From NCBI RefSeq assembly GCF_021130785.1, contig NC_060214.1:107358001-107422000 (forward strand): 64,000 nt of DNA, read 5' to 3'. Position numbers and translations under genes: made by a program. Source of the stretch: Homalodisca vitripennis (Eukaryota; Arthropoda; Insecta; Hemiptera; Cicadellidae). Within the stretch, counting starts at the first letter, position 1; every line of letters begins with the position of its first letter. Below, piece after piece: positions 49,374 through 60,342 of this stretch. Below the pieces are notes generated by a model. The model was given only the letters and a program-made list of their open reading frames with translations. It was not told where the DNA came from and did not search any database.

Positions 49374-51360
49374 GTTCTGAAAACAATTTCAATTTAAATT
49401 GTTTTTTCTGATTTTACAAATGCAAGTACTATTGTTACTCATCCTCTTGTAAATATAAGAATAAAATTTTGTGTTGGAACGAATAATTCCTGGGATCGCT
49501 TTGTTACCTCAATGCTGTAGTAAGAGCTGTCAGCACTAGCCTAACATTTTTATAGTATCGTATGTAAATGTAGTCAGAAATATGGTAAGCTAAATAATGT
49601 AGATAAATTGAAGGAAAATAAATTATGAGGTTAAAAGTCGATACATAATAACACATAATACAAATTCTTTTTCTATAGAAAGTACATTAAAAAAATTAAA
49701 TTGGGTTTGCAACGCACCAAATAATGTTTAATTGCATATCATACCATTGTCCTAGTGTGTCCAAAATGTACATATTGTAAATTCATGAGAACATAAAAAA
49801 GTGACCATGTGCCAGTATGATACAATCCTCGCTATTGATTTAATATTAAGTTTTTATACAATATCTCTAGATAGATTTCTGAATTAGGCTTCCCAATGTA
49901 AGGAAGGAACAAAATTTTGTAATGGGTTTGAGTAAATAAATGTTTGGCTGTTGATGTTTTATTCAGTGCATGAGTTGTAATATAAACTGAGTTACTTTTA
50001 ATTTTAAGTTCATTTTTCAGCCCAGGTTTTTAGTAGGAATTCCAAATGTGGAGAACCTGCTTCAGAGTGTTGTTAGGATTTGTATATTAGAGTAGACATT
50101 TATTGAATTTAAACAAATGTTTGTAACTATATATGTTTTTTAATTAAAATATGTGTGATCGACCATTGTTTGAAAAGAAATGTGTGGGTGTTCGAAAATT
50201 TAATTTGAAACATCGTGTTGATTTTTACTTGCGTAATCTCCTGTCACAATATTCTAGAATCGAATCAGTTTATCGAATTGTTCAGGAATAAATATTCTGG
50301 TGAATAAAAGATGCCAAAAGCGAAAAATAAAATGGAATAAGAGTTATCTAAACTAAAACAGTACTGTCAAGTGAAGTAAAAGGGAATGCTGTGCCTGACT
50401 GACTTGAAGTCAGACTGTCATGAATCATGTAATTCCTGTGACTTTGAAAAAGTCCTACTTGATTACATATTTCCCACCAAAAGCTGGGAGCTTTTTCACG
50501 AATCATATAGCTAGTCTTGGACACCTTCACATGTGATGAAACCTTCAGTTTGGTTTGGTTGAAAAAATGATTCTGTAGTCTGGTCCTAGGTCCAACCTTT
50601 GGCATTGTCTCACCTTCTTTGTAATAGCCGACACCTTTCAACTTTATTAGTAGTGACAGACTCCTTATCTTTGTTAAGATGTAGGGGGTGGTGAGTTGTA
50701 TAATTCACCCATCCGGCTTCTCACCTCTCTTCCACAATCCGGATCCTGGGCGCTTGATCAAAAGTAGGTTTGAGAGCAGGATACTTTCAAATTTGCAAAG
50801 TTAACTGTGTCAGGCAATAACAAGTGTGCTAACACTTGATTGTCAACAATAAGTAAACAAGGAGCTTGTTTTGTACTCTTTCAATGTCACTTTTAAGCCA
50901 TTGGTCACCACAATTTCCATGTCATGGCTGACATTAACAGGTGATATGATTCTGTTAAAAATGAAAAATTTTGTGTTCCAACCTGTTCAGTTCATTCAGA
51001 CAGGTTTAAATCCTGTGGGATGGTATAGTTTTTTGCTCTCGTATGTCTTTGTTTAGTTCAAAGACGGTAAGCACATTTATGTACAAAAATGATTTCAATG
51101 TGTGAGCCTCCTCGTCGACGGATTTGAGGTATGGCTTTAGAAAAACAAAGGAAATTAATTCCCATTTTGGGGACATTGTAAGGTAGAAGACATCAAGCGG
51201 TAAATGGTGTCTGTGAAAATGCCCGCAGAGGGATGAATAAGGAAATCTCTTTGTTCGTTTTAGTGACAAATTAACAGAATAAATCTGAAAAGGGTGGTAC
51301 TTCAAATCCACCAATTAACTAACATTTGTGTTTGATTTTTTACCACTCATTACATCAAGG

Positions 51361-51993
51361 TTAACCCTCTCCTGGTAAAATTACCGTAACACACTTCTGG
51401 CGCTACCAGGTTGAATTGATTGAGCCACTCTGTCGCGGGAGAACACATTGATGTTTTTGAAGGGAACAGGATATTTCCGGACATGACATGATACAAAAAA
51501 ATCACTGAACGATAGCAAATTTCCGGAAAAAATCCTGTTCCTTTCACAATCCTTCCATTGTCAAAAACAAACTTCAAACAAAGAATTCGTGTTTTTATTA
51601 GTTTAACACCTCTATTCGAACAAAACTGTTACATATTGTGCATCATTATAAATATTAAATTGTCTATAATTGGGTGGTATTTGAAAAATTATTAAGCCTA
51701 TAAGTTAAACTAAATCTAAATTCATACTCATTTGTACAAGAAATGTTTATTTGTATTGTTATATTAAAATAACAGCACTTGTCTTAAACAAAGAACCGTA
51801 AAAACAACAACAAAATATCACAGTATAACATTAGCTGCAAAAAGTTCAATGAATAAAGGTAACAATACTTTTAATAGCCATTTCCATTAGAAATGATAGC
51901 AGCACAAAGCAGAAAGCTGTGTTAAAGCAGTTGTTGGCGATCGGACTTTAGTGCCAGACTCTCCGCCGAGGCGATTGCCCGGGAGAGGGTTAA
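51361..51993. mobile_element. piggyBac-type MITE with nested fold-back copy
   Basis: TTAA at 51361-51364 and 51990-51993 border CCCTCTCCTGG at the left and its inverted counterpart ccgggagaggg at the right (one mismatch). The ends match piggyBac style but differ from those of the 48.4-kb element. The interior holds a copy of the fold-back family (51.44-51.59 kb), implying a later insertion into it or capture. No transposase is present. Confidence 0.75.
51440..51592 (-). mobile_element. Fold-back family fragment inside the piggyBac MITE
   Basis: The reverse complement carries ttctttgtttgaagtttgtt, ttgacaatg.aaggattgtga and then ttttccggaaatttgctatcg, gttcagtga, matching the left end of the 25.76-kb element step by step. 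A short internal hairpin (aggaacaggat..ttccgga / tccgga..atcctgttcct) closes it. Confidence 0.75.
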
Positions 51994-52160
51994 TTGACAT
52001 GTTGGTTGGTGTGCCTAATCTATGTGACTTGCAGGATGGCCAAACACACTGCTGTCCCAACTCGGAAAACTGTCCTACTAAAATTGAATTCCGAAATGAA
52101 CAAATGTATTTTATCACATAAGATCAGACGCATACACGTATGAATTGTTCAAAGCTACTA

Positions 52161-52570
52161 CAGTAGAACCCCTCATATCCGGCCACCACGGGACCGAGCC
52201 CCTGGCCGGATAACGATTCGGCCGGATAAACCAACCTACAGTACACAGCACTTGACGAAACAAAACAATTGTACTGTACTGTACTAACCGCACTGGAAAT
52301 AATCAACGAACTGTTTACAGGTTAAACCTATTAGCTCAACTGAGGACAACACAAAATGAAAAAATGTATAGATGTAAATGTATAGAAAATGTAAACAAAT
52401 ACTGTACAGTACCATCACTGTGACAAAATAACGCAAGAGTCGTGGGAGACTAGTGCGTGCAACTGCGCGTCTGCAAGCCGTGGTAAATAAATTTCGATAT
52501 TGGCTTCCGGGAAGTGGCCGGATAAACCGAGGTGCGGTAAAACCGAGGCCGGATATGAGGGGTTCTACTG
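52161..52570. mobile_element. pogo/Tigger-type MITE
   Basis: The ends begin CAGTAGAACCCCTCATATCC and continue CGGCC; the first 24 bp are perfectly inverted at the right end (finishing ..GGGGTTCTACTG). A TA duplication flanks both sides (52159-52160 and 52571-52572). TA target plus CAGT..AACCCC termini fits the pogo/Tigger branch of Tc1-mariner. At 410 bp it has no transposase. Perfect ends suggest modest age. Confidence 0.9.
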
Positions 52571-52660
52571 TAACACAGTGAGTCAGCACCATCACTGTAA
52601 CAAATACTGTACAGTACCATCACTGTGACAAATACTGTACAGTACATCACTGTGTATGTC
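52390..52660. repeat. Interspersed 28-30-bp repeat spanning the Tigger border
   Basis: The phrase aaatactgtacagtaccatc followed by actgtgaca occurs inside the MITE (near 52398) and twice just outside it (near 52599 and 52628). A motif shared across the element boundary may reflect local duplication after insertion. Confidence 0.6.
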
Positions 52661-53739
52661 AGAATGGGCAAGCATCATTAATTAAACACGGACAGAAATA
52701 AATCTACCGTGTTAAATAGACCCATTTATCTGAAAACTACAGAACCTTAAATTAGTCAAGTAGTTACTTTTATTTGTTAGTTTCAGTAAATTAGTTAATA
52801 TTGTCAGTTGTAATAACTTCACTAATAAAATAAGTACTCTTTGGGTTTTAATAGGATCTTTAAAACGTTGACTCATTTTTTCTAACATCGAATCACTTAA
52901 CATTTAAAATTTCTAGTGGGCTACATGCATTGATTTGCTTGTTTGTAACGTTTCAATGGGAATGTACTTATTTGGCATTAGATTAATACTAAATTTAATA
53001 TGTAAGCATTATTTCAGGGCTCTTGTTGGTTCTTTTTGATAGTATTAATATTTTAATCCTCAAAAAGCTCATTTATTTAGTGTTTATCTTATTTTATTAT
53101 ACAAACGTAATATGAAACAAAAATAAAGCGCCTTAAACAAGATAGTTATAGTACAAAATCAGTAAATGTTTTATTAGCTAAATCACTATTAGTAAATAAT
53201 TATATACAATGAATTAAAACAACATTTCAATGAAATCAAAGCAACAGTGTTATAATTACTTTGAAATAACCATGATATTGTTTTTATTAGTGGTACACCA
53301 CAAGTTAGATCTAAGAAAACCTCATAGAATAATATGGTTGTCTGTTTTAAACAAGGTAATTACAAAAAAAAAACTGTACTTCTGTAATCAATAATGGTCT
53401 GTATTTGTTTATAATTGTCTAGATGTACCTTCTTATGGATTAGTATAACAAATAATATTTTTGCAAAAAGTAAAAATAATTGTTCAAATTTTGTCAGCAT
53501 TAAGTGGATTTTAATCGATCAGTAATAAGCCGTAATAGTAAATTTTCAGTTACAACCAAGAAATTGTTATAAAAACCTTTATATTATTAAATATAAATTT
53601 CAAATAATTTATTAAAATAATATTACTAATATACTTCTCAAGGAAAAATAATGAAAATGTTAAACTTTCATCAAATCTGTTTACTTGTAGTGTTGGTGAT
53701 GAAATTTGTGATTTGTACTACATTATAGTCTGTTTGCAG

Positions 53740-53806
53740 TGGGATGTACTACGACCCATTCCTGGCAGCACACGCAGCCACCGCAGACCCGAACTATAGG
53801 CTGCAG
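53740..53806 (+). CDS. Rbfox1: Rbfox1 YYDPF exon, 67 nt
   Basis: Acceptor tctgtttgcag and donor CTGCAG|gttagt. Entered in phase 2, CC+T gives Pro, then GMYYDPFLAAHAATADPNYR, LQ, leaving in phase 0. YYDPFLAA..ADPNYRLQ is a hallmark of the Fox-1 C-terminal low-complexity region, a Tyr- and Ala-rich segment involved in splicing activation and assembly in vertebrate RBFOX. The exon follows a 9.1-kb intron packed with DNA transposon remnants. Confidence 0.95.
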
Positions 53807-55606
53807 GTTAGTACATGTATTGACTATGGTATTTTTGCCTTTATTATTCTAGCCTTAAGAAAGACTGCTTTTATAATTCCACTTTATTATTATTATTTTG
53901 TTTATTACTTTTTAATGAATTATTGTTTTATATGGGTAGTATAAAACTTCACTGTTAATAAATATGTCTACATATTTGCAGTTTTAATGAAAACTACCAT
54001 TGTAATACTTATATAAATGTAAAAATACCAAGTTTTTATAGTTTAATTAATGCATATTTTATCTGAAATAGCACAAATTATTTCATAATTTGCAGTCAAT
54101 ATTAGTTTTTAAGCAGAAAACATCTTATTTTTTTTTTACTAGTTTATTCATGTATGTGATGTTAGCCCTCAGAATTATGTTTGAAATTTGCCAGAAAACA
54201 TATTTTATTATTTTTTATAGGTAATTAATTTTTATTAATTTGGTACATTTTTACTGTACTACAAAGAGTATAAATACATATTTATACTTAAATAAATAAT
54301 TCTTCTTTATATTTCTAATCTGCTTAGTATATTCTACACGTATCATCAAGAGAATGAAAAGTAATTTATAAGTGTAATTTTAAAACAAGCTTTTAGAAGT
54401 GTAAGCCATGTTAACACACGGTGATAGGGAATGAAGGAGGCGAGTAATGTAATTACTCAATAATTACTCACTTGTAATAAGTAATAACTCATTATTACAA
54501 GTAAGTGTTGAAACATTAGCTGATAAGGTGTTCATTTTGTTAACATAACACCCCAGTTAGTTCATTATAAAATCAAACCACCTACAGTGCGTGCACTGTA
54601 TTCTAACTTTTTACCTGGTACATTTGTCTTTTAGTGTGAAATTGGTATTGGCAACACTGTAAAGCGGTGGTGAGCGCCCTTTTGTCTTATTATGGTTTCA
54701 CAAGTGCACATCACATACCAAGGAAATTCTTTCAAAGTCACAAATTTTAATATTTTTTTCTTACTACAATTTTCCATGTTTACGTAAATGGCGTTATTAA
54801 CCTTGCTTTAATTATAATAAATATGTTAAAATAACTCAAACCAAACAATTTTTCTTATTGTTTTTGCTAACATTAAATATAATGTACAACTTATTACTTG
54901 TAATCATTACTATTTTCCAGAACCATTACTTGTCCGAACAAAAATATTTTGAGATATTCATGGTCATGACAAATTCCTCTTTAATATCGTATTTTGTTAT
55001 TAATAGTTAATTAAATTTGAAGAAAAAGTATGATTTAGAGAAAAAAAAAAAAAAAACTACTCGTGAATCATTGTCAGACCTGACACGTGTGGCAGAAGAG
55101 ACGAGGTAGCGAGTCTGTTGCTTAGTCAAACTGTGCAAATCCCAAGTGAAAAGTTAAGATGCACAGAGTGTAATTAGACGAACAAAACTAAGAAAAACAA
55201 AGTGTAAACAATGTAAATGTAGAGGTTTGTTTGATAATAAGAAAAACTTGAAAAATGTTATTACACTTTGTGTTGTAATTACAGCATGAAATTAAATAAA
55301 GAGGATCCAGTTTTTTTTTTTTTTTTTTTTTTTTAATTCGTTCGTCATATTTTATTTAAAATTGTTTTATTCAACTTGGTTACTGTATTATTAAAAGAAA
55401 TGACACAAGATGGCCCATGAGTTAGGGTAGCTTCATGTCCATTCTGTTGTTTTGATTATTTAATATTATTCACGTTTAAACTGGATTCAGTATTTTATTC
55501 AGCTACTCGTTCATTCCTCTCAGAACTCGTGTGTAAGCAAGGCTTTACTCCCCAATGGTTCTTGTGTAAGCTGCAGACGCAGAGTAGAGATTGTGTTCTG
55601 TTGCAG
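53807..55606 (+). other. Rbfox1 intron (1.8 kb)
   Basis: AT-rich. Contains a small palindrome (cttgtaataa..ttattacaag at about 54470-54502) and a 24-T run (55311-55334). Confidence 0.7.
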
Positions 55607-55627
55607 GCCGCAGCACCCGCAGCCGAG
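55607..55627 (+). CDS. Rbfox1: Rbfox1 microexon, 21 nt (AAAPAAE)
   Basis: Acceptor ttgtgttctgttgcag and donor GAG|gtaacg bracket seven codons, AAAPAAE, phase 0 at both ends. It joins ..NYRLQ on the left and VAAAASPLLK on the right. The GC-rich island in an AT-rich intron, the good splice sites and the phase agreement support it. Inclusion or skipping changes only the length of the alanine-rich tail, so it is a plausible cassette. Confidence 0.8.
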
Positions 55628-56937
55628 GTAACGTCCGGTTGTTCTTGCGTCTCGTCGTATGGCTCTTATTTTGTCCACTGTGTGTCTTACCAATTAGTGG
55701 TCCAGTAATCGCACCACCAATGCGTTTTTAGTGTTTTTTATAGAGCTGCAGAATATTGTAAAATTTTGTACTGGTACTGGTCAGAAGTAGTTTTGCACTT
55801 TTATAACGATCACACCTTCACTTGTCTACCATGTTTTGGATAACTTTAGAGTATCTTATCGCCAAATAAAGTATGAACTCTGCCAGATCAGTTAGGGCGG
55901 AGGAAGGATGTTATTTATTACAGCTCATAAACATTTGTTTTCGTTGTTGGAATACCGAAATAAGTTAGAAAAACTAAAGTTTCAGTTCATGAGTACTCAA
56001 GTTGTTTACAGTTCTTGACTTTTAAGTACTAAGACATTGGTTTGTCTCTCCACCAGGCTGAGATACTTTCTGTGTCCCTTTACTTGTAACCAGTGATCTA
56101 GCATTAAATTTTAACAACACTGTAGTACACGGTTACTAGTGATTTTTTAAGAAAAAAAATTATTACTCACTAAATATATTTATTAATAATAAAAGTGTAT
56201 GCTTGTTGTAATTCCCTAACTTTACTGTTTTTTTTTTTTTTTTTTTTTGTAGTAATGCAAAATTTGCTGAGTTCCAGTAAAATTGTAGATAGTCTATTCT
56301 TTTTAACAACAGTTTGTGGAGAAAAGAAGAATAGAAGAATATTTGACGAAACGAATGTCTCTCAAACAAGAAATTACAAATTCAAAATAATTTAGAAGAC
56401 TAATTTTTCACCTGAACTGTTTAGGTTACAACAGGGAATGCTAAAAACTTACTGAATGCAGTAAGCAAATAAAATAAAACAAGTACACACTTTAGTAGCC
56501 AATCTTTCAATTAACGCCCTAACAATTTGTAGAGTAGGCAACCTATACAGTTACGTCATCCTAATGTAATTAAACCGAAAACAATAACATTCTAGAATAT
56601 AATTCACGTACTTTGAGAATTTCACCATGACATTTAAAAAGAAGTAAAAGCTAAGTGTTAATTAAAGTTATAATTTGTTATCCATTTTAAAAGGTATTTT
56701 TGTGTTTTCTGTATATCTCGGATATATTGTGTATCAAAGAACAAAGTTTAGTATAAATTAATCACTGCTGCAGTTTGATTTGATTCTTTACGACTTTACC
56801 CCAAAAAGGAATTGGTGCGATCACTGGACAGGATGGTACATCTATAGAGTAGGCACTTAGCATGTTTTGAGCATGTAGCACTAGAAGTGGTGTAATTAAC
56901 GTAACGTAGTGACATTGACTCACAGCTTCTATTGCAG

Positions 56938-57001
56938 GTGGCCGTTACGTTGTTGGACTTGCTCAACACGTCTAGACTTGTAGCGTAGCTTGTCGTAACA
57001 G
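56938..57001 (+). CDS. Weak candidate alternative or stop-containing exon
   Basis: Acceptor gcttctattgcag is followed by a GC-richer stretch. Entered in phase 0 from the AAAPAAE exon it reads VAVTLLDLLNTSRLVA and then TAG (56986-56988); a donor-like CAG|gtcgag follows at 57001. The first codons resemble the start of the constitutive exon at 60185. If used it would truncate the protein or trigger decay. It rests on splice motifs only. Confidence 0.15.
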
Positions 57002-58700
57002 GTCGAGTAGATCGACCCGACGCATCACCATGTTTAATGCTGATTTCTTGGTTCTCTAAATAAGTTTCGATTTGTAACTGCTGCTTTATTAGATATAGTC
57101 ATGATACATCTATAATAAAATAAACTATAAAAATTAATGCTGTGTAGCATTGTTTAGTATGTTTCATACATACTCAAAACATTAAACTAAATCTTTGACG
57201 AATGGTTTTTTTTTTTTAAGATTTTAATACAGTTAAACTTGTCTTTTAATTTTATTTGCGTAATTTTAATGTATGAAAATATTTTTCAACCATGTGAGCA
57301 TACGGCTCAAACTAAATAATAGCCAGGCATCTAATTAATTATGTAGCTACTTTTTATTTGGAGTAGTTGCAGCTTGTGTTTCAATATTTTTTTTATTCTA
57401 AATTATAAAAATAAAATTATTTGTTGCACTAAATCAATAAACAGATGTTAATTATCAAGTTTTATATACTCACCAATAAGTCACATAAATTAATAATCTA
57501 AATTGTCAATGAGTAGCGAGAAATATAAAATTTTAAAACAAACACTTTTTTACATTAACATTTAAGTAGAACTAGCGCAAAAATTAAAATTTTGGTTTAA
57601 TGTAGTTTGTTGAGTAGATTTAAGTTTTGAATTACAAAACGTATTTGCATGTGGTGCCAGTTCCTATACTTATGTGAGATTTTAGGCTACCATTTACAGA
57701 ACGCCGACAGATCCATTGATTTGTGTTTGTGTTTGAATTGACCCTTCTTCCTCATTGGTATAGATTAAAGATTCAAGTTTTGAATGTTTTCTTTCACTCA
57801 CTAACTTTTTGAATTTTTACCTGTCTGTTTTGAAATTCAAAGCACGAATTATAGTTGCCATGTTTTATTCAGAGTTAAGCATACACATAATTTCATGTGC
57901 ACTGTGCATTTAATATAATTTAACATTTAATTTAACAGTAAATATAAAGAAATCTTGTACTATTTAATATTTCCTGGGGAAATATCTGGTTTCCTCTTTG
58001 TAGAACCCTTTCAGGAAAAAATTCTACTGCTTATGAATTATTAGTTACATTTTTTTACTTGATGAACAAGAATTTCCTTTATATTACTTTTATAATAAAG
58101 CAATATTTATTAATTACAAGTTCTTTGTAATTCCAATTTTAATAAGAAGTGTAGCGTTTCCTAAATTTGTTGAAATGTATCACAAATTTTATATACTTAA
58201 ATAATGAAACCGTTTATATAAAGATTTATAAAAATATTCACATGCCATCAATAAGGAAAATCTGAAACTAATCCGGCTGGGATATAATTACTTCTTGACT
58301 AGTACAAATTACCACATCATCGGCATGGCATGATGGCTAGATTATTGTCATTATAATATTATGACACAAATACATAAAAGATGTATACACCCCAAGACAA
58401 AAAACATACTCTTTTACAAAGTTTACATAAAATTATGAGTTTCAAACAGCTTTAAATGTTCATTAGTGCATGGCAAGAAATTCTTAGACTCTATGACATG
58501 TTAAATGTTTGAAGTTAAAACTCGCTATTCCTAGAAAGGAAAAGTATTTGTGTAAAGTTTGTAGGTTCTACTGATTGGTATTATTTAAAAGGTAATAGGT
58601 TTAAAAATGAACTGACGATAATCTAGCCATTGCAGTGGTGATGTGATGATTTATTATAGCCGTGGAACGATGCTAGGATTAAAATTCATGGTAACTTGAT

Positions 58701-58702
<2 letters not shown>

Positions 58703-58739
<37 letters not shown>
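58703..58739. repeat. (TA)n microsatellite
   Basis: About 18 TA units abutting the left end of the mariner remnant. Confidence 0.95.
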
Positions 58740-58742
<3 letters not shown>

Positions 58743-59384
58743 GCCTATCCAGAAAGTAGATTACGTTTCACTCTGTAGTCGCTAGAGGTGGGATTATTGC
58801 GGGCATTTTTTATGTCAGGGCGTTTCTTTATTCAGTGGCTATCCAGTTGTGCTAGTGAAAGATTATTGTGTCTCCTTGTTGTTTTAATGTGTGATGCAAT
58901 TGAAAATCCCGTGAGTTGTAAAGTTCGGTCAGTAATGCGGTTTTTGTTGGCCAAGCACAATAAACCGATTGACATTTATCGCCAACTCTGTGAAGTTTAC
59001 GAGGACGATGTGATTACTGAAGGTGCTTTAGTGATGCATTAGATTTTAAAATGGCCGAACTAATGTGCATGACGACGAACAAAGTGAATGGCCAAGCATC
59101 GTGACGATGAAATTGTTTCTAAAGTTGATGAGAAGATTATAGTAAACCCGGCAGTTCACAATAACAGAACTCTTACTTAAATTTTCTTGAACTTCAAGGA
59201 GTTTGTTACACGAAATTGTTACTATAAATTCCGTGGACTACTATAAATTTGGTGTCACTACCTGGTTAAATTGTCAATATGTTGAAAATTAGTATTTTAG
59301 TGTCACTTTCAAATGTATACAATACAATTTCTTTTCTTGTATTTTGTTTGTATTAAAATATTAACTGCTTTCTGGATAGTCCTC
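58740..59384 (+). mobile_element. Internally deleted mariner element
   Basis: The terminal repeats GAGGCCTATCCAGAAAG and CTTTCTGGATAGTCCTC are inverted with one mismatch. The element sits in a TA microsatellite, in keeping with the TA target of mariner. The interior keeps only the start of a transposase (N-terminal helix-turn-helix region). At 645 bp it lacks the D,D34D catalytic core. Because TA repeats run up to the left end, the duplication itself cannot be distinguished. Confidence 0.85.
58788..59210 (+). pseudogene. mariner transposase N-terminal remnant
   Basis: The open frame 58788-59042 includes KVRSVMRFLLAKHNKPIDIY followed by RQLCEVYEDDVITEGALVMH, which is the first helix-turn-helix of mariner transposases (..RAVIRFL..K...IHRQL..VYG). 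Stops and frame changes follow, with further recognisable pieces (tcgtgacgatgaaattg.., ..aacagaactcttac..). Only DNA-binding sequence is left. Confidence 0.75.
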
Positions 59385-60184
59385 TATATATTTATTTGCC
59401 CCTTATTAAAAAATGCTTAAGTTTTTATTTTTTAAATGACTAGGTCCTTTTTACTTTGTAGATTGTATTTTTTTATGACAATACCATTTTTATGCTCTGT
59501 TCATCATTTCCTTTGTTGATTCAAAGAAACACTTAATATTCCGAAATTGAATAAAAAATAACCTTACTTAAAACGTGGGTAATGATATTAATTAATCTTC
59601 CTGTATAACATCATTTTCATTTTGACCTGTATCATAGAATCCAATTTTCTTAACAGTTGTCAAATACGCTGGAAAATTATTTTGGAAAAAATTTCCATAA
59701 AAATAGTGTTCTTACTTAAATAGTCCACAAAAACGGATTTTAACCCAATTAGATCCAAATTAACATTGGATTTTTGTTTAATTGTTGATTATTAGTAAAA
59801 ATATTTTTCAACAATGCTTCGTTGCTCGTATAGTTACATATAAAAATATTATAACTTTCTCTATTGTTTATCTTAATTTTTTGGGATTTATTTTAGAATT
59901 GTTTAAACTCTATTTTTTCTTGTTTTGTGATATTTTTAATGTTAATCCTTAATTTTGCACCAGAAAATTGCTGTGCAAGGATGTAAGAGAATGGTAGAAG
60001 ATGTCTTAAGTAAAAATTTTAATTTTAAACAGTTGCAGCTACTCCTCTAACTAAATTGTGTTGACAAATCCTTCTGACAGAAAAGTTTCGCAATGAAACG
60101 GCGATGTTTTTGTCGATTGTTGCCCAATTGGAGAGCAGAGCTGCGGGAGGGATTGAGAGTGCGACTAACAAAATGTGGTTACAG

Positions 60185-60342
60185 GTGGCAGCAGCCGCAT
60201 CACCATTATTGAAAGCTCCACTGTCGACGGCAGCGCAGCAGGCGAGCTATGCCTCTGCCGCAGCGTACACCGCAGTAGCCGCACGTGCGTATAACGCAGC
60301 AGCTGCAGCCGCACAGCCCGTCGCAGGATACACAGTCGCGGG
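60185..60342 (+). CDS. Rbfox1: Rbfox1 Ala-rich exon, 158 nt
   Basis: Acceptor atgtggttacag and donor GCGGG|gtgaga. It reads VAAAASPLLKAPLSTAAQ, QASYASAAAYTAVAARAY and NAAAAAAQPVAGYTVAG. It enters in phase 0 and leaves in phase 2 (GG|). The alternating poly-Ala and Tyr pattern corresponds to the vertebrate segment with [20 protein letters not shown]. Coding sequence is markedly GC-rich (GCA/GCC/GCG alanine codons) against an AT-rich intron. An upstream ATG in an open frame (60104) is intronic and not proposed as a start. Confidence 0.95.

Larger units (their letters stand above)
44617..53739 (+). other. Rbfox1 intron (9.1 kb) rich in DNA transposon remnants
   Basis: Contains the weak 29-nt exon candidate (45373), two piggyBac derivatives (48405-49373, 51361-51993) and a pogo/Tigger MITE (52161-52570). 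Two stretches with higher GC and broken open frames (47.2-47.9 kb and 50.34-51.32 kb, mainly on the - strand) look like decayed insertions or retrocopies that I cannot identify. Confidence 0.6.
55628..60184 (+). other. Rbfox1 intron (4.6 kb)
   Basis: Contains a 21-T run (56228-56248), the doubtful exon at 56938, a (TA)n tract (58703-58739) and a deleted mariner (58740-59384). Otherwise AT-rich with no gene. Confidence 0.7.

Noticed and set aside
60104..60184. ATG-led frame continuous with the Ala-rich exon
   Set aside because: It runs through an intron acceptor (atgtggttacag); the exon is better explained as internal, with phase agreement to its neighbours.
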